NCBI GenBank assembly: GCA_019119815.1
Contig: DWWH01000070.1
Coordinates: forward strand, 1 to 64,000
Reading direction: 5' to 3'
Length of the DNA: 64,000 bases
Origin: Candidatus Eisenbergiella intestinipullorum
GTDB lineage: Bacteria; Bacillota; Clostridia; Lachnospirales; Lachnospiraceae
Below the pieces are notes generated by a model. It searched no databases, was not told where the DNA came from, and saw only the letters and a list, made by a program, of their open reading frames with translations. This document shows, one piece after another, positions 52,847 to 62,853 of this stretch. Position numbers and translations under genes: made by a program. Each line of letters opens with the position of its first letter. Position 1 is the stretch's first letter.

Positions 52847-53200
52847 ATGAAGGGTTCATATTTGAACACCCATATGGGCAATATAACGATTGACAGAGAA
52901 GTTATTGCACAGTATGCTGGTACCGTTGCCATGGAATGCTTCGGCATCGTGGGGATGGGCATTACGGTGAAGGATGTGGTGAAGCTCCTGAAGAAGGACA
53001 ATGTGACGAAGGGGATCACCGTTACGGTCAATAACAACAAACTGACACTGGACTTCCATGTGATCGTTTCCTACGGCGTGAGTATTCTGGCAGTGTCCAA
53101 CAATCTGATCGATAATGTGAAGTATAAAGTGGAAGAATTCACCGGCATGGAAATTGAAAAGATCAACATCTTCGTCGAAGGTGTGCGAGTGATTGATTAA
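52847..53200 (+). CDS. Asp23/Gls24 (YloU) family protein
   Basis: 117 residues, the Asp23 fold: GNITIDREVIAQYAGTVAME at the start, then VEEFTGMEIEKINIFVEGVRV at the end. These small proteins form envelope-linked assemblies and are tied to cell-wall homeostasis and fatty-acid metabolism. Start 52847 follows AAGGAGGTATGAC; the frame's upstream extension is rejected. It precedes fakA by 14 bp, the conserved yloU-yloV pair. Confidence 0.93.
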   Translation: MKGSYLNTHMGNITIDREVIAQYAGTVAMECFGIVGMGITVKDVVKLLKKDNVTKGITVTVNNNKLTLDFHVIVSYGVSILAVSNNLIDNVKYKVEEFTGMEIEKINIFVEGVRVID

Positions 53201-53214
53201 GGAGGACAGTAGTT

Positions 53215-54918
53215 GTGAGTTTGCAGACAATAGACGCCGGCTGCCTGGCGAAGATGTTTCTGGCAGGAGCCAGGAGGCTTGAAAGCAAAAAAGAGTGGAT
53301 CAATGAGCTGAACGTGTTTCCGGTACCGGACGGAGATACGGGAACGAATATGACGCTTACCATCATGTCGGCGGCAAAGGATGTGGCCGCCATGGCGGAA
53401 CCTGATATGGCATCGCTTTCCAAGGCGATCTCCTCCGGCTCTCTGCGCGGGGCGAGGGGAAATTCCGGCGTTATCCTTTCCCAGCTTTTCAGAGGCTTTA
53501 CCAAGGGGATCCGCGATTATGACGTGATCACGATCCCGATCATGGCCGCAGCCTGCGAAAAGGCGGTGGAGACGGCGTACAAGGCCGTCATGAAGCCGAA
53601 GGAGGGAACGATCCTCACCGTGGCCAAGGGCGCTTCCATGAAGGCGAGAGAGCTGGCCGACGGCGGCGAGGAGGATATGGAGAAGTTCCTGCAGGAGATC
53701 ATCTCCCATGCGGAATACGTGCTCAGCCAGACGCCTGAGATGCTTCCGGTGCTGAAGCAGGCAGGCGTGGTGGATTCCGGCGGACAGGGACTGGTGGAGG
53801 TCCTGCACGGTGCGTTTGATGCCTTTACGGGGAAAACCTCCGAGGAGTCCTTCGATTTTTCCGCCGAGGCAAAGCCGGCTGCTGCCGGAGAGAGCGTAAG
53901 GAGCAGCCTGGACGTTCAGGCCGGCATGGAGATCAAATTCGGCTACTGCACGGAGTTTATCATCCTTCTGAACAAGACTTTCAATATCAAACAGGAGATG
54001 GATTTCAAAGCTTATCTGGAATCCATCGGCGATTCCATCGTGGTGGTGGCGGATGACGATGTGGTAAAGGTGCACGTACATACCAATGACCCCGGACTTG
54101 CGATCCAGAAGGCATTGAAGTACGGCGCGCTTTCCAATATGAAGATCGACAACATGCGCCTGGAACACCAGGAGAAGCTGTTTAAGCTGTCCGAAAAGGA
54201 AAAAGAACAGGAAATGGCCGGACAGGCAGGTGCTGAGACGGAGGCGGCCGGGGCGCATAAGGAGGTCGGCTTCATCGCAGTTTCTGCGGGAGAAGGACTT
54301 GCGGAGATCTTCCGGGGACTGGGCGTGGATTCCATCATCGAGGGCGGACAGACCATGAACCCCAGCACGGAGGATGTGGTCAATGCGATCAAAAAGGTGA
54401 ATGCGGACACGGTATACGTGCTTCCCAACAACAAGAACATCATCCTTGCCGCAAATCAGGCGAAGTACCTGGTGGAGGACAGAAATGTGGTGGTCATTCC
54501 CACAAAGACGATCCCGCAGGGCATCACTGCGGTGATCAATTATGTGCCGGACATGGGAGCGGAAGAGAACGAAGCCGCCATGACGGAGGAAATTTCCCAC
54601 GTGAAGACCGGAGAAGTGACCTATGCGGTGCGCGATACGGTGATCGACGATAAGCAGATCCGTCAGGGAGATTACATGGGGATCGGCGATGACGGCATCC
54701 TGGCTGTGGGTTCCGACATTGCGGATGTGGCCTATGACATGACCGCTTCCATGATGGAGGACGACTGCGAGCTGATCAGCATTTATTACGGGGCGGACAT
54801 CACAGAAGAGGATGCGGAAAAGCTGAAGGCCAGGGTGGAAGCGCGTTATCCTTCCTGCGACATCGAGCTGCAGTACGGCGGCCAGCCCATCTACTATTAT
54901 ATCATTTCAGTGGAATAG
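53215..54918 (+). CDS. fakA: Fatty acid kinase subunit FakA (YloV, DAK2 domain)
   Basis: 567 residues: an N-terminal DAK2/DhaL ATP-binding domain (about 1-205) with NVFPVPDGDTGTNMTLT (three metal-binding Asp), GSLRGARGNSGVILSQ and DSGGQGLVEVL, then a middle and a C-terminal domain. It phosphorylates fatty acids held by FakB/DegV partners; candidates in this window are at 38056 and 57237. The start is GTG 53215 with GGAGG 9 nt upstream. Confidence 0.95.
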   Translation: MSLQTIDAGCLAKMFLAGARRLESKKEWINELNVFPVPDGDTGTNMTLTIMSAAKDVAAMAEPDMASLSKAISSGSLRGARGNSGVILSQLFRGFTKGIRDYDVITIPIMAAACEKAVETAYKAVMKPKEGTILTVAKGASMKARELADGGEEDMEKFLQEIISHAEYVLSQTPEMLPVLKQAGVVDSGGQGLVEVLHGAFDAFTGKTSEESFDFSAEAKPAAAGESVRSSLDVQAGMEIKFGYCTEFIILLNKTFNIKQEMDFKAYLESIGDSIVVVADDDVVKVHVHTNDPGLAIQKALKYGALSNMKIDNMRLEHQEKLFKLSEKEKEQEMAGQAGAETEAAGAHKEVGFIAVSAGEGLAEIFRGLGVDSIIEGGQTMNPSTEDVVNAIKKVNADTVYVLPNNKNIILAANQAKYLVEDRNVVVIPTKTIPQGITAVINYVPDMGAEENEAAMTEEISHVKTGEVTYAVRDTVIDDKQIRQGDYMGIGDDGILAVGSDIADVAYDMTASMMEDDCELISIYYGADITEEDAEKLKARVEARYPSCDIELQYGGQPIYYYIISVE

Positions 54919-54985
54919 GCAGGAGGGCTTCCTGCCTCGCGGAGCGGAATACCGGCAGGAAGAGAAGCGTTATGAAAAGGAAGAG

Positions 54986-57106
54986 ATGAAGATTCAGGAA
55001 GGATTGACATCGATCAGAGGAGTCGGCGAAAAGACGGCGAAGCTTTTCGCCAGACTCCATATTTCAAATGTGGGAGAGCTCCTGGAGCATTATCCCAGAG
55101 ATTATGAGAAGATGGAAGCGCCCGTTTCCGTATCGGCTCTGACGCCCGGAAGGGTGTGCGCCGTGAAGGCGGCGGTGATCGGAACACCGCAGATTACGCG
55201 GGTGCGCTCCCTGGTCATAGGGAATGTACAGGCCGGAGATGCAACCGGCCTTTTTCGTATGACCTTTTTTGGAATGCCCTATCTGAGAAGTATTCTGAAG
55301 CCGGGAAGCGTTCATGTATTCAGAGGGCTGTGCCAGGCGGAGCAGGCAGGAAAGGCGCAGAGAGCGTCCCTGGGTGTGCCGGCTCCCGGCGGACTGCAGC
55401 CGGCACGGCCGCTCAGGATGGAGCAGCCCGCCATTTTCAGCGCGGAGGATTATGCTGCCATTCAGGATACCCTGCAGCCCAAATATGCGCTCACAAAGGG
55501 ACTGACCAACCGGCTGATGATCCGCACCGTGCGTTCGGCTCTGGAGGGGCTGGACGAAAGGATGCTGGAGGAGTTCCTTCCGGAAGCGCTGAGAAAGGAA
55601 TATGATCTGATCCCCTGGCTGGAGGCAGTGAGAAGGATCCATTGTCCGGCGGATGTGGGGGAGCTTGCCGCCGCAAGAAGACGGCTTTCCTTCAACGAAT
55701 TCCTGGCCTTCTTTCTGGGGCTTGCCCGCCTGAAGGGGGAGAACGGGGAGAGAAAGGTAACGAGGCCCATGCAGGCCGTACCGGATACCGGAAGGCTGCT
55801 GAAGGGCCTTCCTTACCGTCTGACGGATGCACAGCTCCGGGTCTGGAAACAGATCGAGGAGGATATGGCAAAAGAAACCGCCATGAACCGTCTGGTACAG
55901 GGAGATGTGGGAAGCGGGAAGACCATCCTCGCCTTTCTCGCCCTCCTGATGTGTGCGGCAAACGGAAGGCAGGGCTGTCTGATGGCGCCCACGGAGGTGC
56001 TGGCGGCTCAGCACTTTGAAGCGCTCAACAGGCTGTGCGAAGAGCAGGGCCTGTGCATCCGCCCGGTCCTTTTGACCGGCTCCACGCCGGCGGGAGAGAA
56101 GAAGCGCATCTATCGGGCTGTTGCGTCAGGAGAATACAATGTGATCGTGGGAACCCATGCCCTGATCCAGGAGAAGGTGGAATACCGGGATCTGGCCCTG
56201 GTGGTCACGGATGAGCAGCACCGCTTCGGCGTGCGTCAGCGGGAGAGTCTGGCGGATAAGGGAGAAGGGACCCATGTGCTGGTGATGAGCGCCACCCCCA
56301 TTCCCCGCACGCTCGCCATTGTGCTCTACGGGGATCTGAACGTTTCCATCCTGGATGAGATGCCGGTGGGGCGGCTTCCCATCAAAAACTGTGTGGTAGG
56401 GACCGCCTGGAGGCCGAAGGCCTATTCTTTCATTGCGGATCAGGTTCGTGCAGGCCATCAGGCCTATGTGATCTGCCCCATGGTGGAGGAAGGGGAGATG
56501 GACGGGCTGGAAAACGTGCTGGACTATGCGAAGAAGCTGGAGGCGGCCCTGCCGGAGGGGATCCGGATCGCCGTTCTGCACGGCCGGATGAAGAGCGCGC
56601 AGAAGAATGAGATCATGGAGGCTTTTGCCGCCGGGAAGACGGACGTGCTGGTTTCCACCACGGTGATCGAGGTGGGGATCAACGTGCCGAATGCCACCGT
56701 CATGATGGTGGAGAACGCGGAGCGCTTCGGGCTGGCGCAGCTGCACCAGCTGCGCGGCCGGGTGGGCAGGGGAAGCGCCCAGAGCTACTGTATGTTCATC
56801 AGCTCCAACGAGAACGAAGCGGTGATGAAGCGTCTGAAGATCCTGAACGATTCCAATGACGGCTTTTTTATCGCCAATGAGGACCTGAAGCTGCGGGGGC
56901 CGGGCGACCTGTTCGGGGTGCGCCAGAGCGGCGAACTGGACTTCCGGATCGGCGATATTTATCGGGACAGCGATCTTTTGCTGAAAGCCAGTGCTCTGGC
57001 GGAACGGATCGTTTCCGGGGACCCCGGCAGAAAGGACCGGCAGCTTGCCGGACTCTACCGCTGGGAGGAGGAGCATCTGGACCCGGTTGACTTTCGGAGT
57101 ATATAA
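54986..57106 (+). CDS. recG: ATP-dependent DNA helicase RecG
   Basis: 706 residues: a wedge/OB domain (about 60-160) and two RecA-like domains with Walker A GDVGSGKT (about 306-313), the DEQH box VVTDEQHRFGVRQ and motif VI QLRGRVGRG. It remodels stalled replication forks and branched DNA. An insert at about 125-150 lengthens the wedge region. It follows fakA and precedes a degV gene, a common Firmicutes order. Confidence 0.97.
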   Translation: MKIQEGLTSIRGVGEKTAKLFARLHISNVGELLEHYPRDYEKMEAPVSVSALTPGRVCAVKAAVIGTPQITRVRSLVIGNVQAGDATGLFRMTFFGMPYLRSILKPGSVHVFRGLCQAEQAGKAQRASLGVPAPGGLQPARPLRMEQPAIFSAEDYAAIQDTLQPKYALTKGLTNRLMIRTVRSALEGLDERMLEEFLPEALRKEYDLIPWLEAVRRIHCPADVGELAAARRRLSFNEFLAFFLGLARLKGENGERKVTRPMQAVPDTGRLLKGLPYRLTDAQLRVWKQIEEDMAKETAMNRLVQGDVGSGKTILAFLALLMCAANGRQGCLMAPTEVLAAQHFEALNRLCEEQGLCIRPVLLTGSTPAGEKKRIYRAVASGEYNVIVGTHALIQEKVEYRDLALVVTDEQHRFGVRQRESLADKGEGTHVLVMSATPIPRTLAIVLYGDLNVSILDEMPVGRLPIKNCVVGTAWRPKAYSFIADQVRAGHQAYVICPMVEEGEMDGLENVLDYAKKLEAALPEGIRIAVLHGRMKSAQKNEIMEAFAAGKTDVLVSTTVIEVGINVPNATVMMVENAERFGLAQLHQLRGRVGRGSAQSYCMFISSNENEAVMKRLKILNDSNDGFFIANEDLKLRGPGDLFGVRQSGELDFRIGDIYRDSDLLLKASALAERIVSGDPGRKDRQLAGLYRWEEEHLDPVDFRSI

Positions 57107-57236
57107 AGGTAAAATTTCATTACGGCTCAGCCGGCTGTGCGGAAGGCTGAGCTGAAAACATTTCCGCATGGCGAAGAAAAAACGGCGGACGGCGATTTCG
57201 CCGCAGACAGCGGAAAGAACAGAAATGGAGAATGCT

Positions 57237-58115
57237 ATGTCAAAGATTGCGATTGTCACGGACAGCAACAGCGGGATTACCCAGGCGCAGGCGGAAGAGC
57301 TTGGCGTTTATGTGCTGCCCATGCCGTTCATGATAGGCGGGGAAACCTTTTTTGAAGGGGTCAATCTGACCCAGGAGGAGTTTTATGAAAAGCTCCGGAC
57401 GGGCGTGCCTGTGTCCACCTCTCAGCCCGCGCCGGATTCTATCCTGCGGCTGTGGAGAAGGCTGCTTCTGGATTACGACCAGATCGTTCATATTCCCATG
57501 AGCAGCGGACTTTCCGGTTCCTGCCAGACGGCCATGATGCTGGCCGATGATTTTGACGGGCGCGTGGAGGTGGTGAACAACCAGAGGATTTCCATCACCC
57601 AGAGGCGGTCCGTGGTGGATGCGATCCATCTGGCAGAGCAGGGGATGGATGCGGCGCAGATCCGGGAGTTTCTGGAAAAGGATAAGTTCAATTCCAGTAT
57701 CTATATCATGGTGGACACCCTGTATTATCTGAAAAAGGGCGGGCGCATCACTCCGGCAGCCGCAGCGCTGGGAACCCTTCTGCGTCTGAAGCCGGTGCTG
57801 CAGATTCAGGGAGAGAAGCTGGACGCTTTTGCCAAGGCGAGGACCACGGCCTCTGCCAGACAGATCATGCTGAATGCGGTGATCAGCGACGTGACCCAGC
57901 GGTTCGGAAGGCCGCTGGAAAACTGCGGCATGTGGATCGATTTTGCACACACTCAGAACGAGGCTGCCATCCTGGATTTCCAGAAGGAGGTCCTTTCTCA
58001 TTTTCCGGGCGCGCAGAGCCGCGTGGATCCGCTTTCCCTGAGCGTTTCCTGTCATATCGGCCCCGGCGCCCTGGCAGTGGGCGTCACCATGCGCAATGAT
58101 CAGGACGGAAAATGA
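57237..58115 (+). CDS. DegV-family (FakB-like) fatty-acid-binding protein, second copy
   Basis: 292 residues: IAIVTDSNSGITQAQAEELG at the start, SSGLSGSCQTAMM near 90, LYYLKKGGRITPAAAALGTL near 162 and CHIGPGALAVGV near the end (the DegV His). It would deliver a fatty acid to FakA, encoded two genes upstream. The start at 57237 has GGAG 6 nt upstream; the frame is open to 57168 with a basic extension. It differs from the copy at 38056 in the lid region, which may set chain preference. Confidence 0.93.
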   Translation: MSKIAIVTDSNSGITQAQAEELGVYVLPMPFMIGGETFFEGVNLTQEEFYEKLRTGVPVSTSQPAPDSILRLWRRLLLDYDQIVHIPMSSGLSGSCQTAMMLADDFDGRVEVVNNQRISITQRRSVVDAIHLAEQGMDAAQIREFLEKDKFNSSIYIMVDTLYYLKKGGRITPAAAALGTLLRLKPVLQIQGEKLDAFAKARTTASARQIMLNAVISDVTQRFGRPLENCGMWIDFAHTQNEAAILDFQKEVLSHFPGAQSRVDPLSLSVSCHIGPGALAVGVTMRNDQDGK

Positions 58116-58282
58116 CCGGGAGAAAGAAGGCTGCGGACATCGGATGAGAACAGCTTTCACATACAACAGGATAACGGGCGGAGGGATCGGAAAAGCGGCC
58201 GACATGCAGTCCCTTCCGCCGCCGGAGACCGGCTGTCTGACGCGCTCCTGCGTCGGGCAGCCAGTGTGCGGTTTAAAGGAGA

Positions 58283-58354
58283 ATGAAGCGGAACAAAAAT
58301 GAAGGAAAATGGAAGCAAGGAGAATGGAATGAGCAGGAGTCAGAACACTTATGA
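58283..58354 (+). CDS. Candidate 23-residue leader peptide overlapping the topoisomerase B start
   Basis: ATG 58283, 4 nt after AAAGGAG, opens MKRNKNEGKWKQGEWNEQES and ends EHL-stop at 58354. It overlaps the first 26 bases of the subunit B gene in another frame. Lys/Glu/Trp-rich. The ribosome binding site is stronger than that of the main gene, so it could be translated and couple to it. Conservation untested. Confidence 0.35.
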   Translation: MKRNKNEGKWKQGEWNEQESEHL

Positions 58355-60254
58355 CGCTTCCAGCATCACGGTGCTGGAGGGACTTGAGGCGGTCCGCAAG
58401 AGGCCGGGCATGTATATCGGAAGCGTTTCCACCAAGGGCCTGAACCATCTGGTCTATGAAATCGTGGACAACGCGGTGGACGAACATCTGGCGGGGGTCT
58501 GCGACCGCATCTGCGTGACCCTGGAGGCGGACGGCTCCGCCACCGTGGACGATAACGGAAGAGGAATTCCGGTGGGGATGCATGAAAAGGGTGTGAGCGC
58601 GGAGCGGCTGGTGTTCACCACCCTGCATGCGGGCGGAAAATTCGACCATTCCGCCTACAAGACCAGCGGCGGCCTGCACGGCGTGGGTTCTTCGGTGGTG
58701 AACGCTCTTTCGGCCAGGCTGACCGTCCGGGTGCGGCATGGCGGAAAGATCTATGAAGACCGATATGAGCGGGGCATTCCCACGGTAGAGCTGGAAGACG
58801 GCCTGCTTCCCGTGGTGGGAAGAGCAAAGGACACGGGAACCTGCATCAATTTCCTTCCGGACGATGAGATTTTTGAAAAGACCAGGTTCAAGGAGGATGA
58901 GATCAAGAGCCGCCTGCATGAGACGGCCTATCTGAATCCGGCGCTGACCATCGTTTTTACGGACAAAAGGAAGGAAGAGCCGGAGGTGATCGAGTACCAT
59001 GAGCCGGAGGGGATCGTGGGCTTCATCCGCGATCTGAACAAGTCCAGGGAAGCGGTGAGCGACGTGATCTACTTTTCCGGGGAGAGCGAGGGCATTTCCG
59101 TGGAAGGCGCCTTTCAGTACGTGAATGAATTCCATGAAAACGTGCTGGGCTTCTGCAACAACATCTACAACGCGGAGGGCGGCACGCACCTGACCGGTTT
59201 TAAGACCAATTTCACCAATATCATCAATACCTACGCCAGACAGCTGAACATTCTGAAGGAAAAGGACCAGAATTTTACCGGGGCGGATGTGAGAAACGGC
59301 ATGACGGCGGTGATCTCCATCAAACATCCCGATCCCAGATTCGAGGGACAGACCAAAACCAAGCTGGACAACCAGGATGCGGCGAAGGTGGTGGGAAAGG
59401 TGACCGGAGAAGAACTGGTGCGCTATTTCGATCGGAACCTGGAGACCCTGAAAAGCATCATAGGCTGTGCGGAAAAGGCGGCGAAGATCAGAAAGAGCGA
59501 GGAGAGGGCCAAGACCAACCTGCTGACGAAGCAGAAGTTTTCCTTTGATTCCAACGGAAAGCTTGCGAACTGCGAGTCCAGGGATCCCTCCCGGTGTGAG
59601 ATCTTCATCGTGGAGGGAGATTCCGCAGGCGGTAGCGCCAAGATGGCGAGGGACCGTTCCTATCAGGCGATCCTGCCCATCCGGGGAAAGATCCTGAACG
59701 TGGAGAAGGCGAGCATCGACAAGGTGCTGGCGAACGCTGAGATCAAGGCCATGATCAATGCCTTCGGCTGCGGGTTTTCAGAAGGCTACGGAAATGATTT
59801 CGACATCACGAAGCTGCGTTATGACAAGATCATCATCATGACCGATGCGGATGTGGACGGCTCCCATATTTCCACCCTGCTTCTGACCCTGTTCTACCGG
59901 TTCATGCCGGAGCTGATCTTTGAAGGTCACGTGTACCTGGCCATGCCCCCGCTCTATAAGGCCATGCCGTCGAAGGGAAAGGAGGAATACCTCTATGACG
60001 ACAAGGCGCTGGAGCGCTACCGGAAGAGGCATAAGGGGCCGTTTACCCTGCAGCGCTACAAGGGACTGGGAGAGATGGACGCTTCTCAGCTGTGGGAGAC
60101 CACTCTGAATCCGGAGACCCGCCTGCTCAGCCAGGTGGAGATCGAGGATGCCAGAATGGCTTCCGAAGTGACGGAGCTTCTCATGGGAACGGATGTGCCG
60201 CCCAGGCGGACGTTTATCTATGAATACGCGCCGGATGCCCGGCTGGATGTCTGA
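58329..60254 (+). CDS. Type IIA DNA topoisomerase, B subunit (ParE/GyrB family)
   Basis: 641 residues: GHKL ATPase domain (with EIVDNAVDEHLAG and the GRGIPVGMHEK and GLHGVGSSVVNALS loops), transducer domain with QTKTKLDN, and the TOPRIM domain (FIVEGDSAGGSAKMAR, then MTDADVDGSHI). It drives strand passage with the A subunit encoded downstream. Gyrase or topoisomerase IV cannot be told apart for certain; the A subunit lacks a GyrA box, which favours topoisomerase IV-like. Start 58329 follows GCAAGGAGAATGGA; ATG 58299 is a weaker option. Confidence 0.92.
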   Translation: MSRSQNTYDASSITVLEGLEAVRKRPGMYIGSVSTKGLNHLVYEIVDNAVDEHLAGVCDRICVTLEADGSATVDDNGRGIPVGMHEKGVSAERLVFTTLHAGGKFDHSAYKTSGGLHGVGSSVVNALSARLTVRVRHGGKIYEDRYERGIPTVELEDGLLPVVGRAKDTGTCINFLPDDEIFEKTRFKEDEIKSRLHETAYLNPALTIVFTDKRKEEPEVIEYHEPEGIVGFIRDLNKSREAVSDVIYFSGESEGISVEGAFQYVNEFHENVLGFCNNIYNAEGGTHLTGFKTNFTNIINTYARQLNILKEKDQNFTGADVRNGMTAVISIKHPDPRFEGQTKTKLDNQDAAKVVGKVTGEELVRYFDRNLETLKSIIGCAEKAAKIRKSEERAKTNLLTKQKFSFDSNGKLANCESRDPSRCEIFIVEGDSAGGSAKMARDRSYQAILPIRGKILNVEKASIDKVLANAEIKAMINAFGCGFSEGYGNDFDITKLRYDKIIIMTDADVDGSHISTLLLTLFYRFMPELIFEGHVYLAMPPLYKAMPSKGKEEYLYDDKALERYRKRHKGPFTLQRYKGLGEMDASQLWETTLNPETRLLSQVEIEDARMASEVTELLMGTDVPPRRTFIYEYAPDARLDV

Positions 60255-60308
60255 CGGCATCCGGCGTCAGAACGGCAGGCTTTCATATAACGACAGGAGA
60301 GTGAAGAT

Positions 60309-62546
60309 TTGGACGAAAAGATCATAAAAACAGAGTATTCCGAGGTCATGCAGAAGTCTTTCATCGACTACGCCATGAGCGTCATCGTAGCCAGGGCCCT
60401 GCCCGATGTGCGTGACGGGCTGAAACCGGTGCAGCGCAGGACTCTTTACGATATGTACGAGCTGGGGATCCGTTATGACAGGCCCTACCGGAAATGCGCC
60501 CGTATCGTGGGCGACACCATGGGCAAATACCATCCCCATGGAGACAGCTCCATCTACGACGCGCTGGTGGTGATGGCCCAGGACTTCAAGAAGGGACTCC
60601 CTCTGGTGGACGGACACGGAAATTTCGGAAACATCGAGGGGGACGGAGCCGCAGCCATGCGTTATACGGAGGCACGTCTGGAGCAGGTGACCCAGGAGGC
60701 CTTCCTTGCGGATCTGGACAAGGATGTGGTGGATTTCGGGCCGAATTTTGATGAGACGGAAAAGGAACCGACGGTCCTGCCGGTGAAGTTTCCCAACCTT
60801 CTGGTCAACGGTTCGGAGGGCATCGCCGTCGGCATGGCCACCAGCATCCCGCCCCACAACCTGGGCGAGGTGATCGAGGCGGAAAAGGCATTTCTGCAGG
60901 ATGAAACCCTTTCTGCCGCGGAGCTGATGAAATATCTGAAGGGGCCGGATTTCCCTACGGGAGGCATCGTCACCAACAAGGACGACCTGCTTTCCATCTA
61001 TGAAACGGGAAGCGGAAAGATCCGCATCCGGGGAAAGGTAGAGGTGGAAAAGGGAAAGGGAGGAAGGACGAATGTGGTCATTACCGAGATCCCCTATCCC
61101 ATGATCGGCGTCAACATCGGAAAGTTCCTTTCGGATGTGGCTGCCCTGGCGGAAACGAAGAAGACCGCGGACATCAGCGACATCTCCAACCAGTCCTCCA
61201 AGGAAGGCATCCGTATCGTTATCGAGCTGAAAAAGGATGCGGACGCGGACAATTTCATCAACCTGCTTTATAAAAAGACCCGTCTGGAGGACACCTTTGG
61301 CGTGAACATGCTGGCCATCGTGGACGGCCGTCCGGAAACCCTGGGGCTCAGGGAGCTCCTGAAGGCTCATGTGGACTTTTTATACCAGGTGACCACCAGA
61401 AAATATGAGAATCTGCTGACAAAGGAGAAAAACCGCAGAGAAATCCAGGAAGGCCTGATCAAGGCATGCAACGTGATCGACCTGATCATCGAGATCCTCC
61501 GGGGTTCCCGGGACCGGGCCATGGCGAAAGCCTGCCTGGTGGAGGGAAAGACCGACGGCATCCGCTTCCGCTCAAAGGAATCCAGAGTGATGGCATCGCA
61601 GCTTGCCTTTACGGAGAACCAGGCCAATGCCATCCTGGAGATGCGCCTGTACAAGCTGATCGGTCTGGAGCTGGAGGCTCTGATCCGGGAGCATGAGGAA
61701 ACCCTTTCCAATATCTACCGCTACGAGGACATTCTGGAGCGCAGGGAGTCCATGGCACAGGTGATCCGCAACGAGCTGGACGAGATCAAAAGGAAGTTTT
61801 CCGTGCCCAGGAAGACCGTGATCGATAACTGTGCGGAGGCCGTGTTTGAAGAAAAGAAGCCGGAGGAGACGGACGTGATGTTCCTGATGGACCGCTTCGG
61901 TTATGCCAGGACCATCGACATGACCGTCTATGAGCGGAATAAGGAGGCGGCGGATGCAGAAAACCGCTTTGTGTTCAGCTGCAGGAATACGGGCCGGATC
62001 TGCCTGTTTACCAATACGGGACAGCTGTATACCGTTAAGGTCTCTGATCTGCCGTATGGAAAATTCCGGGATAAGGGAACGCCGGTGGACAACGTGAGCA
62101 ATTATGATTCCGCAAAGGAGGAGCTTCTGAACGTCTGCAGCCAGTCGGAGCTGAATCTCTGCCGCGTGATCTTCACCACGAAGATGGGCATGATCAAGGT
62201 GGTGGACGGCGGGGAATTTGACGTGATGAAGCGCACCGTTGCAGCCACCAGGCTGCAGGACGGAGACGAGCTGAAGGACGTGACCGTTCTGAGAGAACAG
62301 CAGACCGTGACGCTTCAGACCCATAAGGGATTCTTCCTGCGCTTTGCCATAGAGGAGATTCCGGAGAAGAAGAAGGCCGCCATCGGCGTGCGCGCCATCC
62401 GGCTGAGCCCCGATGATTTTGTGGAAGCGGTGCATTTCACCGGACCGGGCGGAGAAGGGAGCATCTCTGTCGGGGACAAACAGCTGGAGCTGTCCCGGCT
62501 GAAGATCGCAAAGAGGGATGGAAAGGGCACGAAGGTGCGCATCTGA
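60309..62546 (+). CDS. Type IIA DNA topoisomerase, A subunit (ParC/GyrA family)
   Basis: 745 residues: winged-helix domain, catalytic Tyr in [11 protein letters not shown] (about residue 119) with [13 protein letters not shown] near 40, coiled coil and a C-terminal beta-pinwheel of about 240 residues. The quinolone region reads [13 protein letters not shown], i.e. Ser and Asp at the positions usually mutated in resistance. The pinwheel has no QRRGGKG-type GyrA box. Start is TTG 60309, with AGGAG 9 nt upstream. Co-transcribed with the B subunit (54-bp gap). Confidence 0.93.
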   Translation: MDEKIIKTEYSEVMQKSFIDYAMSVIVARALPDVRDGLKPVQRRTLYDMYELGIRYDRPYRKCARIVGDTMGKYHPHGDSSIYDALVVMAQDFKKGLPLVDGHGNFGNIEGDGAAAMRYTEARLEQVTQEAFLADLDKDVVDFGPNFDETEKEPTVLPVKFPNLLVNGSEGIAVGMATSIPPHNLGEVIEAEKAFLQDETLSAAELMKYLKGPDFPTGGIVTNKDDLLSIYETGSGKIRIRGKVEVEKGKGGRTNVVITEIPYPMIGVNIGKFLSDVAALAETKKTADISDISNQSSKEGIRIVIELKKDADADNFINLLYKKTRLEDTFGVNMLAIVDGRPETLGLRELLKAHVDFLYQVTTRKYENLLTKEKNRREIQEGLIKACNVIDLIIEILRGSRDRAMAKACLVEGKTDGIRFRSKESRVMASQLAFTENQANAILEMRLYKLIGLELEALIREHEETLSNIYRYEDILERRESMAQVIRNELDEIKRKFSVPRKTVIDNCAEAVFEEKKPEETDVMFLMDRFGYARTIDMTVYERNKEAADAENRFVFSCRNTGRICLFTNTGQLYTVKVSDLPYGKFRDKGTPVDNVSNYDSAKEELLNVCSQSELNLCRVIFTTKMGMIKVVDGGEFDVMKRTVAATRLQDGDELKDVTVLREQQTVTLQTHKGFFLRFAIEEIPEKKKAAIGVRAIRLSPDDFVEAVHFTGPGGEGSISVGDKQLELSRLKIAKRDGKGTKVRI

Positions 62547-62598
62547 TCGGAGAGCCGCAAAGACTGCTGCTTCGGTCCATGCCGGAGGAGGTACGGGT

Positions 62599-62670
62599 TT
62601 AAGCTTCTTCATACAGGTCGCCAAGACCTGCCAGACGGTAAAGCTCCAGATCCCTGCAAACATGTTTCAT
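62599..62670 (-). CDS. Candidate 23-residue small protein
   Basis: A minus-strand ORF, MKHVCRDLELYRLAGLGDLY ending EEA, with AAAGGAG 6 nt before its ATG. Upstream TTAACC, 17-nt spacer and TACACT could be a promoter. It sits convergent to the topoisomerase A gene in a 307-bp gap. The length and the site strength suggest translation, but conservation is unknown. Confidence 0.45.
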   Translation of the reverse strand: MKHVCRDLELYRLAGLGDLYEEA

Positions 62671-62770
62671 AGCAGCTCCTTTCTCTGCCTGCAGTGTAGC
62701 ACCCGATGGAAGGGCGGTTAAGAAAAGTCTGCGTAAAGACCATGCAAAGCTGCCGGGATTTGAAAAAGCA

Positions 62771-62799
62771 TTGCCTTTTTTTTAACAAGCAATTATAAT
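62771..62799 (+). promoter_or_regulatory. Promoter of rsmD-coaD
   Basis: TTGCCT (62771-62776), 17-nt spacer, TATAAT (62794-62799). Confidence 0.8.
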
Positions 62800-62823
62800 G
62801 AAAGGCAGACATTGCTACGTACG

Positions 62824-62841
62824 GTCGGAGTACGCTCCGAC
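62824..62841 (+). promoter_or_regulatory. Hairpin directly before the rsmD ribosome binding site
   Basis: GTCGGAG (62824-62830), loop TACG, CTCCGAC (62835-62841), immediately followed by AAGGAGGT. The 7-bp stem abuts the site and could modulate its access. Confidence 0.5.
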
Positions 62842-62853
62842 AAGGAGGTAAGA

